Origin: Actinomycetota bacterium
Lineage (GTDB): Bacteria; Actinomycetota; Actinomycetes; Actinomycetales; Microbacteriaceae
DNA length: 12,520 bases
Assembly: GCA_009927245.1 (NCBI GenBank)
Contig: RFNI01000054.1
Location: forward strand, 1 to 12,520
Reading direction: 5' to 3'
Made by a program: the position numbers and the translations under genes
Notes under the pieces: generated by a model
Database searches by the model: none
What the model was told of the DNA's origin: nothing
Seen by the model: the letters and a program-made list of their open reading frames with translations, nothing else
Part shown: positions 5,699-12,520 of the stretch, piece after piece
Layout: every line of letters starts with the position of its first letter
Numbering within the stretch: position 1 is the first letter of the stretch

Positions 5699-8458
5699 AT
5701 GAATGGCTTCAAGCTGAAGAGTCGAAACGAGGATAAGTTGTCCGTTAACAACCAGGACGCTTTTGCAAGCAGCACACCGGATCAAGATCCAGAAGAAACC
5801 AGAGAGTGGCTCGAATCACTCGATGCCCTAGCTAGAGTCCACGGCAAGGCCCGTGCTCGCGAAATCATGCTCAACCTCCTTCGTCGCTCACACGAACTTC
5901 AGTTGAATGTTCCATCCATTCCAACTACTGACTACATCAACACAATCGCAACTGCTGATGAACCTGCCTTCCCAGGTGATGAAACCATCGAACGCACATA
6001 CCGCGCATGGATGCGTTGGAACGCAGCTATCTTGGTGCACCGAGCTCAGCGTCCTGGAATTGCTGTTGGTGGACACATCTCGACTTTCGCTTCTTCTGCA
6101 TCTCTATACGAAGTTGGTTTCAACCACTTCTTCAAGGGGCAGGACCACCCTTCAGGTGGAGACCAGATTTTCATTCAGGGTCACGCAAGCCCTGGTCCTT
6201 ATGCAAGAGCATTCCTAGAGGGTCGTCTCTCTGAAGCCCAACTAAATGGTTTTAGACAAGAGAAGTCACACGCAGGTGGCGGACTTTCTTCATACCCACA
6301 CCCGAGACTTATGCCAGAGTTCTGGCAGTTCCCTACCGTCTCAATGGGTATCGGTCCAATCAACGCGATCTACCAAGCACAAACAAACAGATACCTTGCC
6401 GGACGAGGATTCAAGGACACTCAGGATCAACATGTTGGGCTTTCCTAGGTGATGGGAACTTGATGAAGTCGAATCTCGTGGTGCGCTTCAACTTGCCGCG
6501 AACGATGGCCTAGACAATTAACTTTCGTCGTGAACTGTAATCTGCAGAGACTTGATGGTCCGGTTCGCGGCAACGGAAAGATTATTCAGGAACTTGAATC
6601 ATTCTTCCGCGGTGCTGGCTGGAACGTAATCAAAGTTATTTGGGGTCGTGAATGGGATTCACTTCTCGAAGCCGACACTGACGGAGCACTGGTCGACTTG
6701 ATGAACAAGACACCAGACGGTGACTTCCAGACATACAAGACCATGGACGGTGGTTTCATCAGAGAGAACTTCTTCGGAAGAGATCCACGGACTGCAAAAC
6801 TTGTTGAAGGCATTACAGATGAACAAATCTGGACTCTAAAGCGTGGTGGTCACGACTACCGCAAGGTTTATGCTGCTTACGCGGCGGCCATGGCACACAA
6901 GGGCCAGCCGACCGTTATCTTGGCTAAGACCATTAAGGGTAAAGGTCTAGGTAAGTCATTCGAGGGTAGAAACGCTACCCACCAGATGAAGAAGCTGACC
7001 CTGGAAAACTTAAAGTCATTCAGAGATGACCTAAACATTCCAATCAGTGATGCAGCCCTAGAAGCAAATCCATATCAGCCTCCATACTTCAGACCTGAGT
7101 CTGCTCCAGAGCTTGATTACATGCACGAGCGTCGCAGGGCCCTAGGCGGTTACCTACCTGAGCGTCGAAGCAAGTATGTTTCTTTCGAACTTCCTGAAGA
7201 TAAGGTTTGGGATGTTGCTAAGGGTGGTTCTGGAACTCAAGAAGTTGCAACCACAATGGCTTTTGTTCGTTTGTTGAAGGACTTGCTAAGAACTCCTGAG
7301 CTTGGTCCAAGAATTGTTCCAATCATTCCTGATGAAGCTAGAACATTCGGTATGGATGCTTTCTTCCCGACCGCAAAGATCTATAACCCAAGAGGTCAGC
7401 ACTATATCTCAGTTGACCGCGACCTTCTTCTTTCCTACAAGGAATCAGAGGCCGGTCAGATCCTGCACACCGGTATCAACGAAGCTGGCTCTGTTGCTGC
7501 ATTCACAGCAGTTGCAACTTCATACGCAACCCAGGGTCAGCCGCTAATCCCGTTCTACGTCTTCTACTCAATGTTTGGTTTCCAGAGAACTGCAGATGCA
7601 ATCTGGGCAGCAACTGACCAGCTATCGCGTGGTTTCATGATTGGTGCAACAGCAGGTAGAACAACACTTACCGGTGAAGGTCTTCAGCACGCTGATGGGC
7701 ACTCACCGATCCTTGCCGCAACCAACACCGGAGTCATTACCTATGACCCTGCATACGGATACGAAATTGGCCACATCATCAGAGCTGGTATCGAGAGAAT
7801 GTATGGCGGTAAGCACGTAGATCCAAACGTCATTTACTACATCACCGTATACAACGAGCCAATTGTTCAGCCAGCTGAGCCTCTTGGAGTTGATGTTGAT
7901 GGAATCCTGAACGGTATTCACCGAATCAGCGTTGGCGGTCCTTCTACTAAGAAGGCTCAAATCCTGGCTTCTGGTGTTGCAGTCCCTTGGGCTTACGAAG
8001 CACAGCAGTTACTACAAGATGACTGGAATGTTTCAGCTGACATCTGGTCCGTTACCTCTTGGAGTGAACTGAGAAGAAACGCTCTAGCTTGTGATGAGCA
8101 GAAGTTCCTCTACCCATCTGAGGCAGCTCCACTTCCATACCTAACCAACAAGCTTGCTGGCTCTCCTGGTCCATTCATTGGTGTTAGCGACTACATGCAC
8201 CAGGTACCAGATCAGATTCGTAAGTGGATTCCAGGTGAGTATGCAACTCTAGGTGCTGACGGTTTTGGTTTCTCAGATACCAGAGCAGCAGCTAGACGAG
8301 CATTCAAGATTGATGGTCCATCAATTGTCGTCCGTGTTCTAGAACAACTCGCATCACGTGGTGAAGTGGCAGCTCACATCCCACAGATGGCAATTGATAA
8401 GTATCGTTTGCTTGATGTCACTGCTGGAACTTCTGGTGCTTCAGGCGGAGACGCGTAG
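5699..8458 (+). CDS. aceE: pyruvate dehydrogenase E1 component (homodimeric type), frame-disrupted as written
   Basis: AceE is the thiamine-diphosphate enzyme that decarboxylates pyruvate and acetylates the E2 lipoyl group, giving acetyl-CoA. The N-terminal part (5699-6436) carries family stretches PTTDYINTIA, WMRWNAAILVHRAQRP and GGHISTFASSASLYEVGFNH. The rest (6530-8458) carries CNLQRLDGPVRGNGK, KTIKGKGLG and the transketolase and C-terminal domains. The frame is lost at about 6436 (stop TAG 6446-6448) and recovered by 6521 after three missing bases. Repaired, the gene gives about 920 aa, normal for actinobacterial AceE, with the thiamine motif GDG (about 251-253) and NCN (about 280-282). 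ATG 5699 has no strong ribosome site; TTG 5738 follows GAGGA and matches the usual family N-terminus (SVNNQD), and an in-frame TTG lies at 5684. fabD begins 3 nt after the stop, so aceE very likely leads the fatty-acid operon. No E2 or E3 gene is in the window. I judge it functional in the organism. Confidence 0.92.
5729..5740 (+). promoter_or_regulatory. ribosome site favouring a later TTG start for aceE
   Basis: GAGGA (5729-5733) lies 4 nt before TTG 5738-5740. Starting here gives an N-terminus beginning M-SVNNQD and removes 13 residues that I do not recognise as conserved. ATG 5699 has only a weak GAAG upstream. Confidence 0.45.
6435..6519 (+). other. three one-base deletions in the aceE thiamine-motif region
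   Basis: Reading against the conserved AceE protein, one T is missing at 6435-6436 (GTTTGG reads GTTGG), one G at 6454-6456 (GGGGAA reads GGGAA), and one T at 6518-6519 (AATTTA reads AATTA). The frame moves 2, 1, 3 and back to 2. With the bases restored, the peptide runs HVWAFLGDGELDEVESRGAL and on through LDNLTFVVNCN without a break. All three fall in short single-base runs. Confidence 0.9.
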
Positions 8459-8461
8459 TCG

Positions 8462-9373
8462 ATGCTAGTTATTCTTTGTCCAGGTCAGGGTTCGCAGAAA
8501 CCAGGCTTCCTCAACGAATGGCTCGAGTTACCTCAATACAGAACACAGCTAGAAGAGTTCTCTGAAACTATTTCACTTGATCTAATTAAGCACGGAACAC
8601 TGAGTGACGAAGAAACCATTCGTGATACTGCAGTTGCTCAACCACTAATCGTTGCAGCTAGCATCGCAAGTGCGAATCTTCTCAACCTAAAGAATGTTTC
8701 TGGTGTTGCAGGGCACTCTGTTGGTGAACTAAGTGCAGCAAGCCTTGCAGGCATCATCAGCAACAACGAAGCAATGCAGTTGGTAAATGTGAGAGCAAAA
8801 GCAATGGCTAAGGCCGCCGCTTCGTCAGAGCAATCAATGGCTGCAATTCTAGGTGGCGATCAAGACACAGTCATTGCAAAACTTACCGGACTGGGTCTCT
8901 CTGGTGCTAACTACAACGGTGCCGGGCAAATCGTTGCAGCTGGTTCTAAGTCAGGCATTCAAGAACTTGTCTCATCTCCACCTGAAGGAGCAAAGGTAAT
9001 TCCACTCAGTGTTGCCGGTGCCTTCCATACAGAATTTATGGCTCCAGCAGTTGAAGAACTAGAAGCATTCACAAAGACTCTCACTGTTTCAGATCCACAA
9101 CTCTCCATCTGGTCTAACCAAGCTGGTCAGCAAGTTACCTCTGGTTCTGAGTTCATCAATTTACTTGTTGGCCAAGTTGCTAACTCAGTTCGCTGGGATC
9201 TCTGCATGAGCGCAATGGTTGCAGCTGGTGTCACAGGTGTTATCGAGGTCTCCCCTGCTGGAACACTCGCTGGCTTAGCTAAACGAGGAATGCCTGGTGT
9301 TGAAATAGTTGCACTCAAGTCACCAGCAGATCTTGAAGTTGCAAATAGTCTTATCGAACGTTTAGGGAAGTAG
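8462..9373 (+). CDS. fabD: malonyl-CoA:ACP acyltransferase
   Basis: The product is 303 aa, a cytoplasmic enzyme moving malonyl from CoA to acyl carrier protein to feed type II fatty-acid synthesis. Visible motifs are the N-terminal CPGQGSQ, the nucleophile S86 in GHSVGE, R111 in VNVRAKAM (malonyl carboxylate binding) and the catalytic H189 in AGAFHTEFM. Length is typical. ATG 8462 comes 3 nt after the aceE stop, with GGAG (8447-8450) 11 nt upstream, so it is probably expressed from the aceE transcript. In many actinobacteria a PucR-type regulator (FasR in Corynebacterium) accompanies the fab cluster; none is present here. fabH follows with a gap of 6 nt. Confidence 0.96.
   Translation: MLVILCPGQGSQKPGFLNEWLELPQYRTQLEEFSETISLDLIKHGTLSDEETIRDTAVAQPLIVAASIASANLLNLKNVSGVAGHSVGELSAASLAGIISNNEAMQLVNVRAKAMAKAAASSEQSMAAILGGDQDTVIAKLTGLGLSGANYNGAGQIVAAGSKSGIQELVSSPPEGAKVIPLSVAGAFHTEFMAPAVEELEAFTKTLTVSDPQLSIWSNQAGQQVTSGSEFINLLVGQVANSVRWDLCMSAMVAAGVTGVIEVSPAGTLAGLAKRGMPGVEIVALKSPADLEVANSLIERLGK
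9360..9367 (+). repeat. GTTTAGGG copy before fabH
   Basis: One of four copies of this 8-mer in the window. It lies in the last codons of fabD and overlaps the AGGGAAG ribosome site of fabH, so its presence may simply reflect that site. Confidence 0.35.
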
Positions 9374-9379
9374 TTGGTT

Positions 9380-10384
9380 ATGTCACATGCAAAACTGAAC
9401 CAGTTTGAAACTGTTCGCTTCAGCAAGATCTATTCTCTAGGTGCATCCCGTGGACACCTTCGAGTGACTAACGATGAGATTGCTGGCCCAATCGATTCAA
9501 GTGATGAGTGGATCAGACAGCGCACCGGAATCGTTACCCGTGCCAGAGCAGACAAAGATCAGTCCTTGATGGACATGGCTGTCGAAGCTTCCAAAGAAGC
9601 TATAGCAGGAGCAGGAATACAGCCCTCAGATATCGGTGCGGTAATCTTCAGCACAATCTCTCACCCTTACCAAACTCCTTCTGCTGCAACCTTGCTGGCA
9701 GAACTAATCGGAGCTAACCCAGCACCTGCTTTTGATATCTCAGCAGCCTGTGCTGGTTACTGTTACGGAATTGCTCAAGCTGATGCGCTGGTTAGATCTG
9801 GAGTTGCTAAGTATGTTTTGGTCGTCGGTGGCGAGAAGCTAAGCGACTTCATTGATCCAACCGATCGCTCAATCTCATTCCTTCTAGGAGATGGCGCGGG
9901 AGCAGCAATCGTTGGCCCTTCAGATGAAGCTGGTATTTCACCAACCGTTTGGGGTTCAGATGGCTCTCACTGGTCATCTGTTAGCATGACCGGCTCTCTA
10001 CTTGATTTCAGAGACGGTGAAGCAGGCTGGCCAACAATTCGCCAGGATGGCCTAACTGTGTTTAAGTGGGCTGTCTGGGAGATGGTGAAGGTTGCCCAGC
10101 AGGCACTAGACGTTGCAGGTATCAAGGCTGAAGATCTATCAGCACTGGTCACCCACCAGGCAAACATCAGGATCATCGATGAACTGGTGAAACAGCTAAA
10201 ACTGCCTGAATCCGTCGCTGTGGCGAGAGATATCGTGAATACCGGTAACACCTCTGCTGCAAGCGTTCCGCTGGCTATGCACCAATTACTCAAGGACGGC
10301 GCTGTCAAACCTGGCGGTCTAGCACTTCAAATCGGCTTTGGCGCAGGCCTTGCCTTCGCTGCCCAAGTAGTAGTTCTGCCCTAA
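9380..10384 (+). CDS. fabH: 3-oxoacyl-ACP synthase III
   Basis: The product is 334 aa, the initiating condensing enzyme that joins an acyl-CoA primer to malonyl-ACP. The catalytic triad is visible: C124 in ISAACAGYCYG, H259 in VTHQANIRI and N290 in NTGNTSAAS. The IDSSDEWIRQRTGI stretch (about 38-51) and the FLLGDGAGAAIVG segment are also typical. I chose ATG 9380 because AGGGAAG (9364-9370) sits 9 nt upstream; an in-frame TTG at 9374 directly after the fabD stop is the alternative. Primer preference (acetyl or branched) cannot be read reliably, though actinobacterial FabH often takes branched primers. acpP follows after 39 nt. Confidence 0.96.
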   Translation: MSHAKLNQFETVRFSKIYSLGASRGHLRVTNDEIAGPIDSSDEWIRQRTGIVTRARADKDQSLMDMAVEASKEAIAGAGIQPSDIGAVIFSTISHPYQTPSAATLLAELIGANPAPAFDISAACAGYCYGIAQADALVRSGVAKYVLVVGGEKLSDFIDPTDRSISFLLGDGAGAAIVGPSDEAGISPTVWGSDGSHWSSVSMTGSLLDFRDGEAGWPTIRQDGLTVFKWAVWEMVKVAQQALDVAGIKAEDLSALVTHQANIRIIDELVKQLKLPESVAVARDIVNTGNTSAASVPLAMHQLLKDGAVKPGGLALQIGFGAGLAFAAQVVVLP

Positions 10385-10389
10385 ACTTA
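10379..10389. repeat. CCCTAAACTTA copy before acpP
   Basis: These 11 bp, starting in the last codon of fabH and running into the fabH-acpP gap, are identical to 5641-5651 in the aceE promoter region. The first 8 bp are the GTTTAGGG motif in inverse orientation. It lies 34 nt before the acpP ATG, a place where an operon-internal promoter could be. Confidence 0.4.
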
Positions 10390-10423
10390 ACCCAAGAAAA
10401 CAAACCAACAAGGAGCAAAATCA

Positions 10424-10672
10424 ATGGCACTTTCGCATGACGAAGTACTAGCCGGCCTGGCTGAGATCGTAAACGAAGAGACCGGTATCGACACCGACTC
10501 AGTGAAGATGGAAAAGTCTTTCACCAACGATCTAGACATCGACTCAATCTCAATGATGACCATCGTGGTTAACGCTGAAGAGAAGTTCTCAGTCAAGATT
10601 CCTGATGAGGAAGTAAAGAACCTCCTAACCGTAGCTGATGCAGTTAACTTCATCACTTCAGCACAGGGCTAA
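10424..10672 (+). CDS. acpP: acyl carrier protein
   Basis: The product is 82 aa, acidic, with the helical ACP fold. S41 in LDIDSISMM is the phosphopantetheine attachment site (DSI in place of the more common DSL). It carries growing acyl chains between FabD, FabH, FabF and the reducing enzymes. AAGGAG (10410-10415) lies 8 nt before ATG 10424, the strongest ribosome site in the fab cluster, fitting the high amounts of ACP cells need. fabF starts 6 nt after the stop. Confidence 0.97.
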   Translation: MALSHDEVLAGLAEIVNEETGIDTDSVKMEKSFTNDLDIDSISMMTIVVNAEEKFSVKIPDEEVKNLLTVADAVNFITSAQG

Positions 10673-10678
10673 TCACTC

Positions 10679-11910
10679 TTGAATCAAAAAATCGTTGTTA
10701 CCGGGCTTGGCGCTACGACGCCACTCGGTGGCAACGTCCAGACCACCTGGCAAGCTCTGCTTGCCGGTGAGTCAGGCATAGTAACCCTCGACTACGAGTG
10801 GGTTGCTAGACATGAACTACCAGTAACATTTGCAGGTCGCGCAAAGGTTGACGCCTCAGCAGTGCTCTGCAGGAAACTAAGCGTCTTGACCCATCAAGCC
10901 AGTTTGCACTTATTGCAGCTCGTGAAGCCTGGGCTGATGCAGCAATCACCGAATTTGATCCAGAGCGACTCTCAGTTGAATTCGCAACAGGTATCGGTGG
11001 CGTTTGGACTCTTCTAGACGCGTATGACACTCTTCTAGCCAAAGGCCCAAGAAGAGTTCTGCCAATGACCGTTCCAATGCTGATGCCTAACGGTCCAGCA
11101 GCTGCAATCGGTATGGACATCTCTGCTCGTGGTGGAGTTAGAACCTCAGTTTCAGCATGTGCTTCAGGAACTGAAGCTATTGCAAATGCAATCACAAGAC
11201 TTCGTTCAGGCGAAATTGACATCGTGGTTGCAGGTGGCTGTGAAGCTGCTATGCACCCACTGCCGATGGCAGCCTTCGCTTCTATGCACGCTCTTTCTCG
11301 TCGTAATGACGAACCAGCTAAGGCATCTCGCCCCTATGACATCAACCGTGATGGTTTCGTCATGGGTGAAGGTGCTGGAGCTATCGTTCTAGAACTTGAA
11401 GAGCACGCAATTGCACGTGGTGCAAAGATCTATGCAGAACTTGCTGGTGGCTATGTCACAAGTGACGCTCACCACATAACTGCACCAGACCCAGAAGGTT
11501 CTGCTGCTGCAAGAGCTGTTCTAGGTGTTCTAAAGATGGCTAATGCAAAGCCTGAGGATGTTGGACACATCAACGCTCACGCAACCAGCACACCAGTTGG
11601 TGACGTTGCTGAATACACTGCACTAAAGCGTGTCTTTGGTGATCACCTAAAGAACATCCCAGTGTCAGCAACCAAGTCTTCTACCGGTCACCTTCTAGGT
11701 GGAGCAGGTGCAATTGAAGCTGTATTCACAATTCTTGCTCTGCACGAGAAGGTAGCACCACCAACCATCAACCTAGATGACCCAGATCCAGCTATCGAAC
11801 TTGATGTTGTTACCAGCCCTCGTGAACTTGGCGATAACCTACTTGCCATCTCGAACTCATTCGGTTTTGGTGGTCACAACGCGGTTATTGCTTTCCGCTC
11901 ATACAACTAA
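10679..11910 (+). CDS. fabF: 3-oxoacyl-ACP synthase II, frameshifted as written
   Basis: FabF elongates acyl-ACP with malonyl-ACP. The gene starts at TTG 10679 (KIVVTGLGATTPLGG follows), 6 nt after acpP and without a clear ribosome site, so coupling to acpP is likely. The first frame is correct to about codon 62, then turns to nonsense and stops at about 11017. From 10867 the next frame carries the true sequence (LQETKRLDPSSQFALIAARE) through to TAA 11910. Catalytic residues in that part are the nucleophile Cys (codon 11158-11160, SACASGTEA), His in NAHATSTPVGD and His in KSSTGHLLGG, plus the closing SNSFGFGGHNA. Adding one base gives about 410 aa, the usual length. The stop overlaps that of the convergent DUF3145 gene. 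A single-base sequencing error is the likeliest reason for the break. Confidence 0.93.
10862..10869 (+). other. -1 frameshift point in fabF
   Basis: GCA GTG CT then CTG CAG GAA ACT AAG: one base is missing between 10864 and 10867, moving the reading frame from 2 to 1. Inserting one base after CT gives ...DASAV-L-LQETKRLDPSSQ, which reads as ordinary FabF. Confidence 0.88.
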
Positions 11911-12374
11911 CCTGCACGGTTTAGTAAGACAACATTCTCTGAATACTCTTGAGCTCTAAACGGCTCAAGTAAGTCATCCCAAGATTGACCGAGAGCCAAT
12001 CTCAACAACCTGGTGAACTCGCGATGATTTCCTGAAGACTGCTCCAGCATTAATTGCAAACGATCTTCACCTAGAACGATTGAGCCAGCCGCATTCAGTT
12101 CTCCCCTAAAGATTCCAAGACCTGGTTGGTGCATAAACAGTACGCCCGAATCTTTACCTGACTGGATGAGTTCGAATGTGCAGTTGGGAAGTTGGGATAG
12201 TTCAGAGACTAGGCTCTCTGCTTCTTGATTAGTGAGTTTCAAATCAGCTGAACCGGTTTGGAAACCTAGCAGTAGATTTTGGTTGGTCCAATTACTAATA
12301 ATTTGGATGCGGCTTATCTCGGAAGCCGGGCAGGCGTGAATGACTAACCTGCTAGGTATCTGGCCTCTGGCCAT
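11907..12374 (-). CDS. DUF3145 family protein
   Basis: The product is about 155 aa, soluble, with no signal peptide or membrane segment. Family features are the segment PGLGIFRGELNAAGSIVLGE followed by DRLQLML, and the C-terminal SWDDLLEPFR. The function is unknown; the family is confined to actinobacteria and lies next to fabF in Streptomyces (SCO2391 beside SCO2390), so a link to fatty-acid synthesis is inferred. Here it is convergent with fabF and the two stop codons overlap (TAA 11908-11910, TAG 11907-11909). I chose ATG 12374 because GGAGGA lies 7 nt upstream and the family fold begins there; the longer frame to 12416 would swallow the ribosome site. Confidence 0.88.
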   Translation of the reverse strand: MARGQIPSRLVIHACPASEISRIQIISNWTNQNLLLGFQTGSADLKLTNQEAESLVSELSQLPNCTFELIQSGKDSGVLFMHQPGLGIFRGELNAAGSIVLGEDRLQLMLEQSSGNHREFTRLLRLALGQSWDDLLEPFRAQEYSENVVLLNRAG

Positions 12375-12381
12375 CGTCTTA

Positions 12382-12387
12382 TCCTCC
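12382..12387 (-). promoter_or_regulatory. ribosome site setting the DUF3145 start
   Basis: GGAGGA on the minus strand, 7 nt before ATG 12374, is close to a perfect Shine-Dalgarno sequence and decides the start over an upstream in-frame codon at 12416. Confidence 0.8.
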
Positions 12388-12401
12388 GAAACAGACACTA
12401 G

Positions 12402-12520
12402 GTGCGTCTTCCCCAACGTCCTGATGTGTTCCAGAGACTTATAGATTACGACTACAGCCCCAAATGCGCAAACCTTGCTCTCATCGGCTCTAGCATTGGT
12501 ATTGGCTCAGAAAGGCTGAC
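12402..12520 (+). CDS. possible partial gene running off the right edge
   Basis: A GTG (12402-12404), directly after a TAG in the same frame, opens a frame that stays open to the window end (39 codons, beginning VRLPQRPDVFQRLIDYDY). It would be divergent from DUF3145 and leaderless or weakly initiated; GTG 12426 is a later option. I do not recognise the product. The minus strand offers a competitor: 22 codons open from the edge to TAG 12452-12454, which would be the end of a gene preceding DUF3145. Both cannot be real along most of this stretch. Confidence 0.3.
   Translation, partial: MRLPQRPDVFQRLIDYDYSPKCANLALIGSSIGIGSERL

Noticed and set aside
6430..6541. programmed frameshifting in aceE
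   Set aside because: Three separate shifts in 85 nt at short runs, with no stimulatory structure that I can see, are not how known recoding works; missing bases in runs explain it more simply.
10806..11222. 138-codon open frame on the minus strand
   Set aside because: It is antisense to fabF, including the active-site cysteine region, and has no recognisable family motif.
1..12520. CRISPR array, insertion sequence, phage or defence island
   Set aside because: I found no spaced repeats, transposase motifs, terminal inverted repeats or defence-type domains; almost all of the sequence is housekeeping genes.

Overview
The window looks like chromosomal DNA of a small-genome actinobacterium, most likely a planktonic member of Microbacteriaceae (Luna/Aquiluna/Rhodoluna type). 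The pointers are: the actinobacterial order aceE-fabD-fabH-acpP-fabF followed by a DUF3145 gene; a homodimeric-type AceE; an RNase H/phosphoglycerate-mutase fusion beside a zinc-ribbon gene and a Nif3-like gene, an order also seen in Mycobacterium (Rv2228c-Rv2230c); an AhpE-type peroxiredoxin; and a base composition near half GC, low for the family. The lineage is inference; the gene families are read directly from motifs.

Left part, minus strand (53-5588). Read 5' to 3' on the minus strand: an AhpE/Bcp-like peroxiredoxin, tRNA-Val(UAC), a perfect hairpin sequence, then a tight four-gene cluster. The cluster holds an NCS1-type (cytosine/purine/allantoin family) permease with a roughly 235-residue acidic N-terminal extension, a Nif3/DUF34 protein, a coiled-coil C4 zinc-ribbon protein, and a bifunctional RNase HI/phosphatase. 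Junctions are TAATG, 11 nt and ATGA, so the four are probably co-transcribed and partly translationally coupled.

Right part, plus strand (5699-11910). aceE (pyruvate dehydrogenase E1) is followed after only 3 nt by fabD, then fabH, acpP and fabF: acetyl-CoA production next to malonyl transfer, the initiating condensation, the acyl carrier and elongation. No PucR/FasR-type regulator gene lies between aceE and fabD. A DUF3145 gene runs convergently, its stop codon overlapping that of fabF.

Two core genes are broken as written. aceE lacks three single bases, in runs of T, G and T, within 85 nt; together they restore the frame but scramble the thiamine-diphosphate motif. fabF has one further -1 shift near codon 62. 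Because these genes are normally indispensable and the rest of each reads perfectly, I take these as sequencing or assembly errors, not pseudogenes.

I see no mobile element, CRISPR array or defence system. The best new leads are an 8-bp motif (GTTTAGGG/CCCTAAAC) present four times, always close to a gene start in the prx/aceE/fab region, and the unusual permease.
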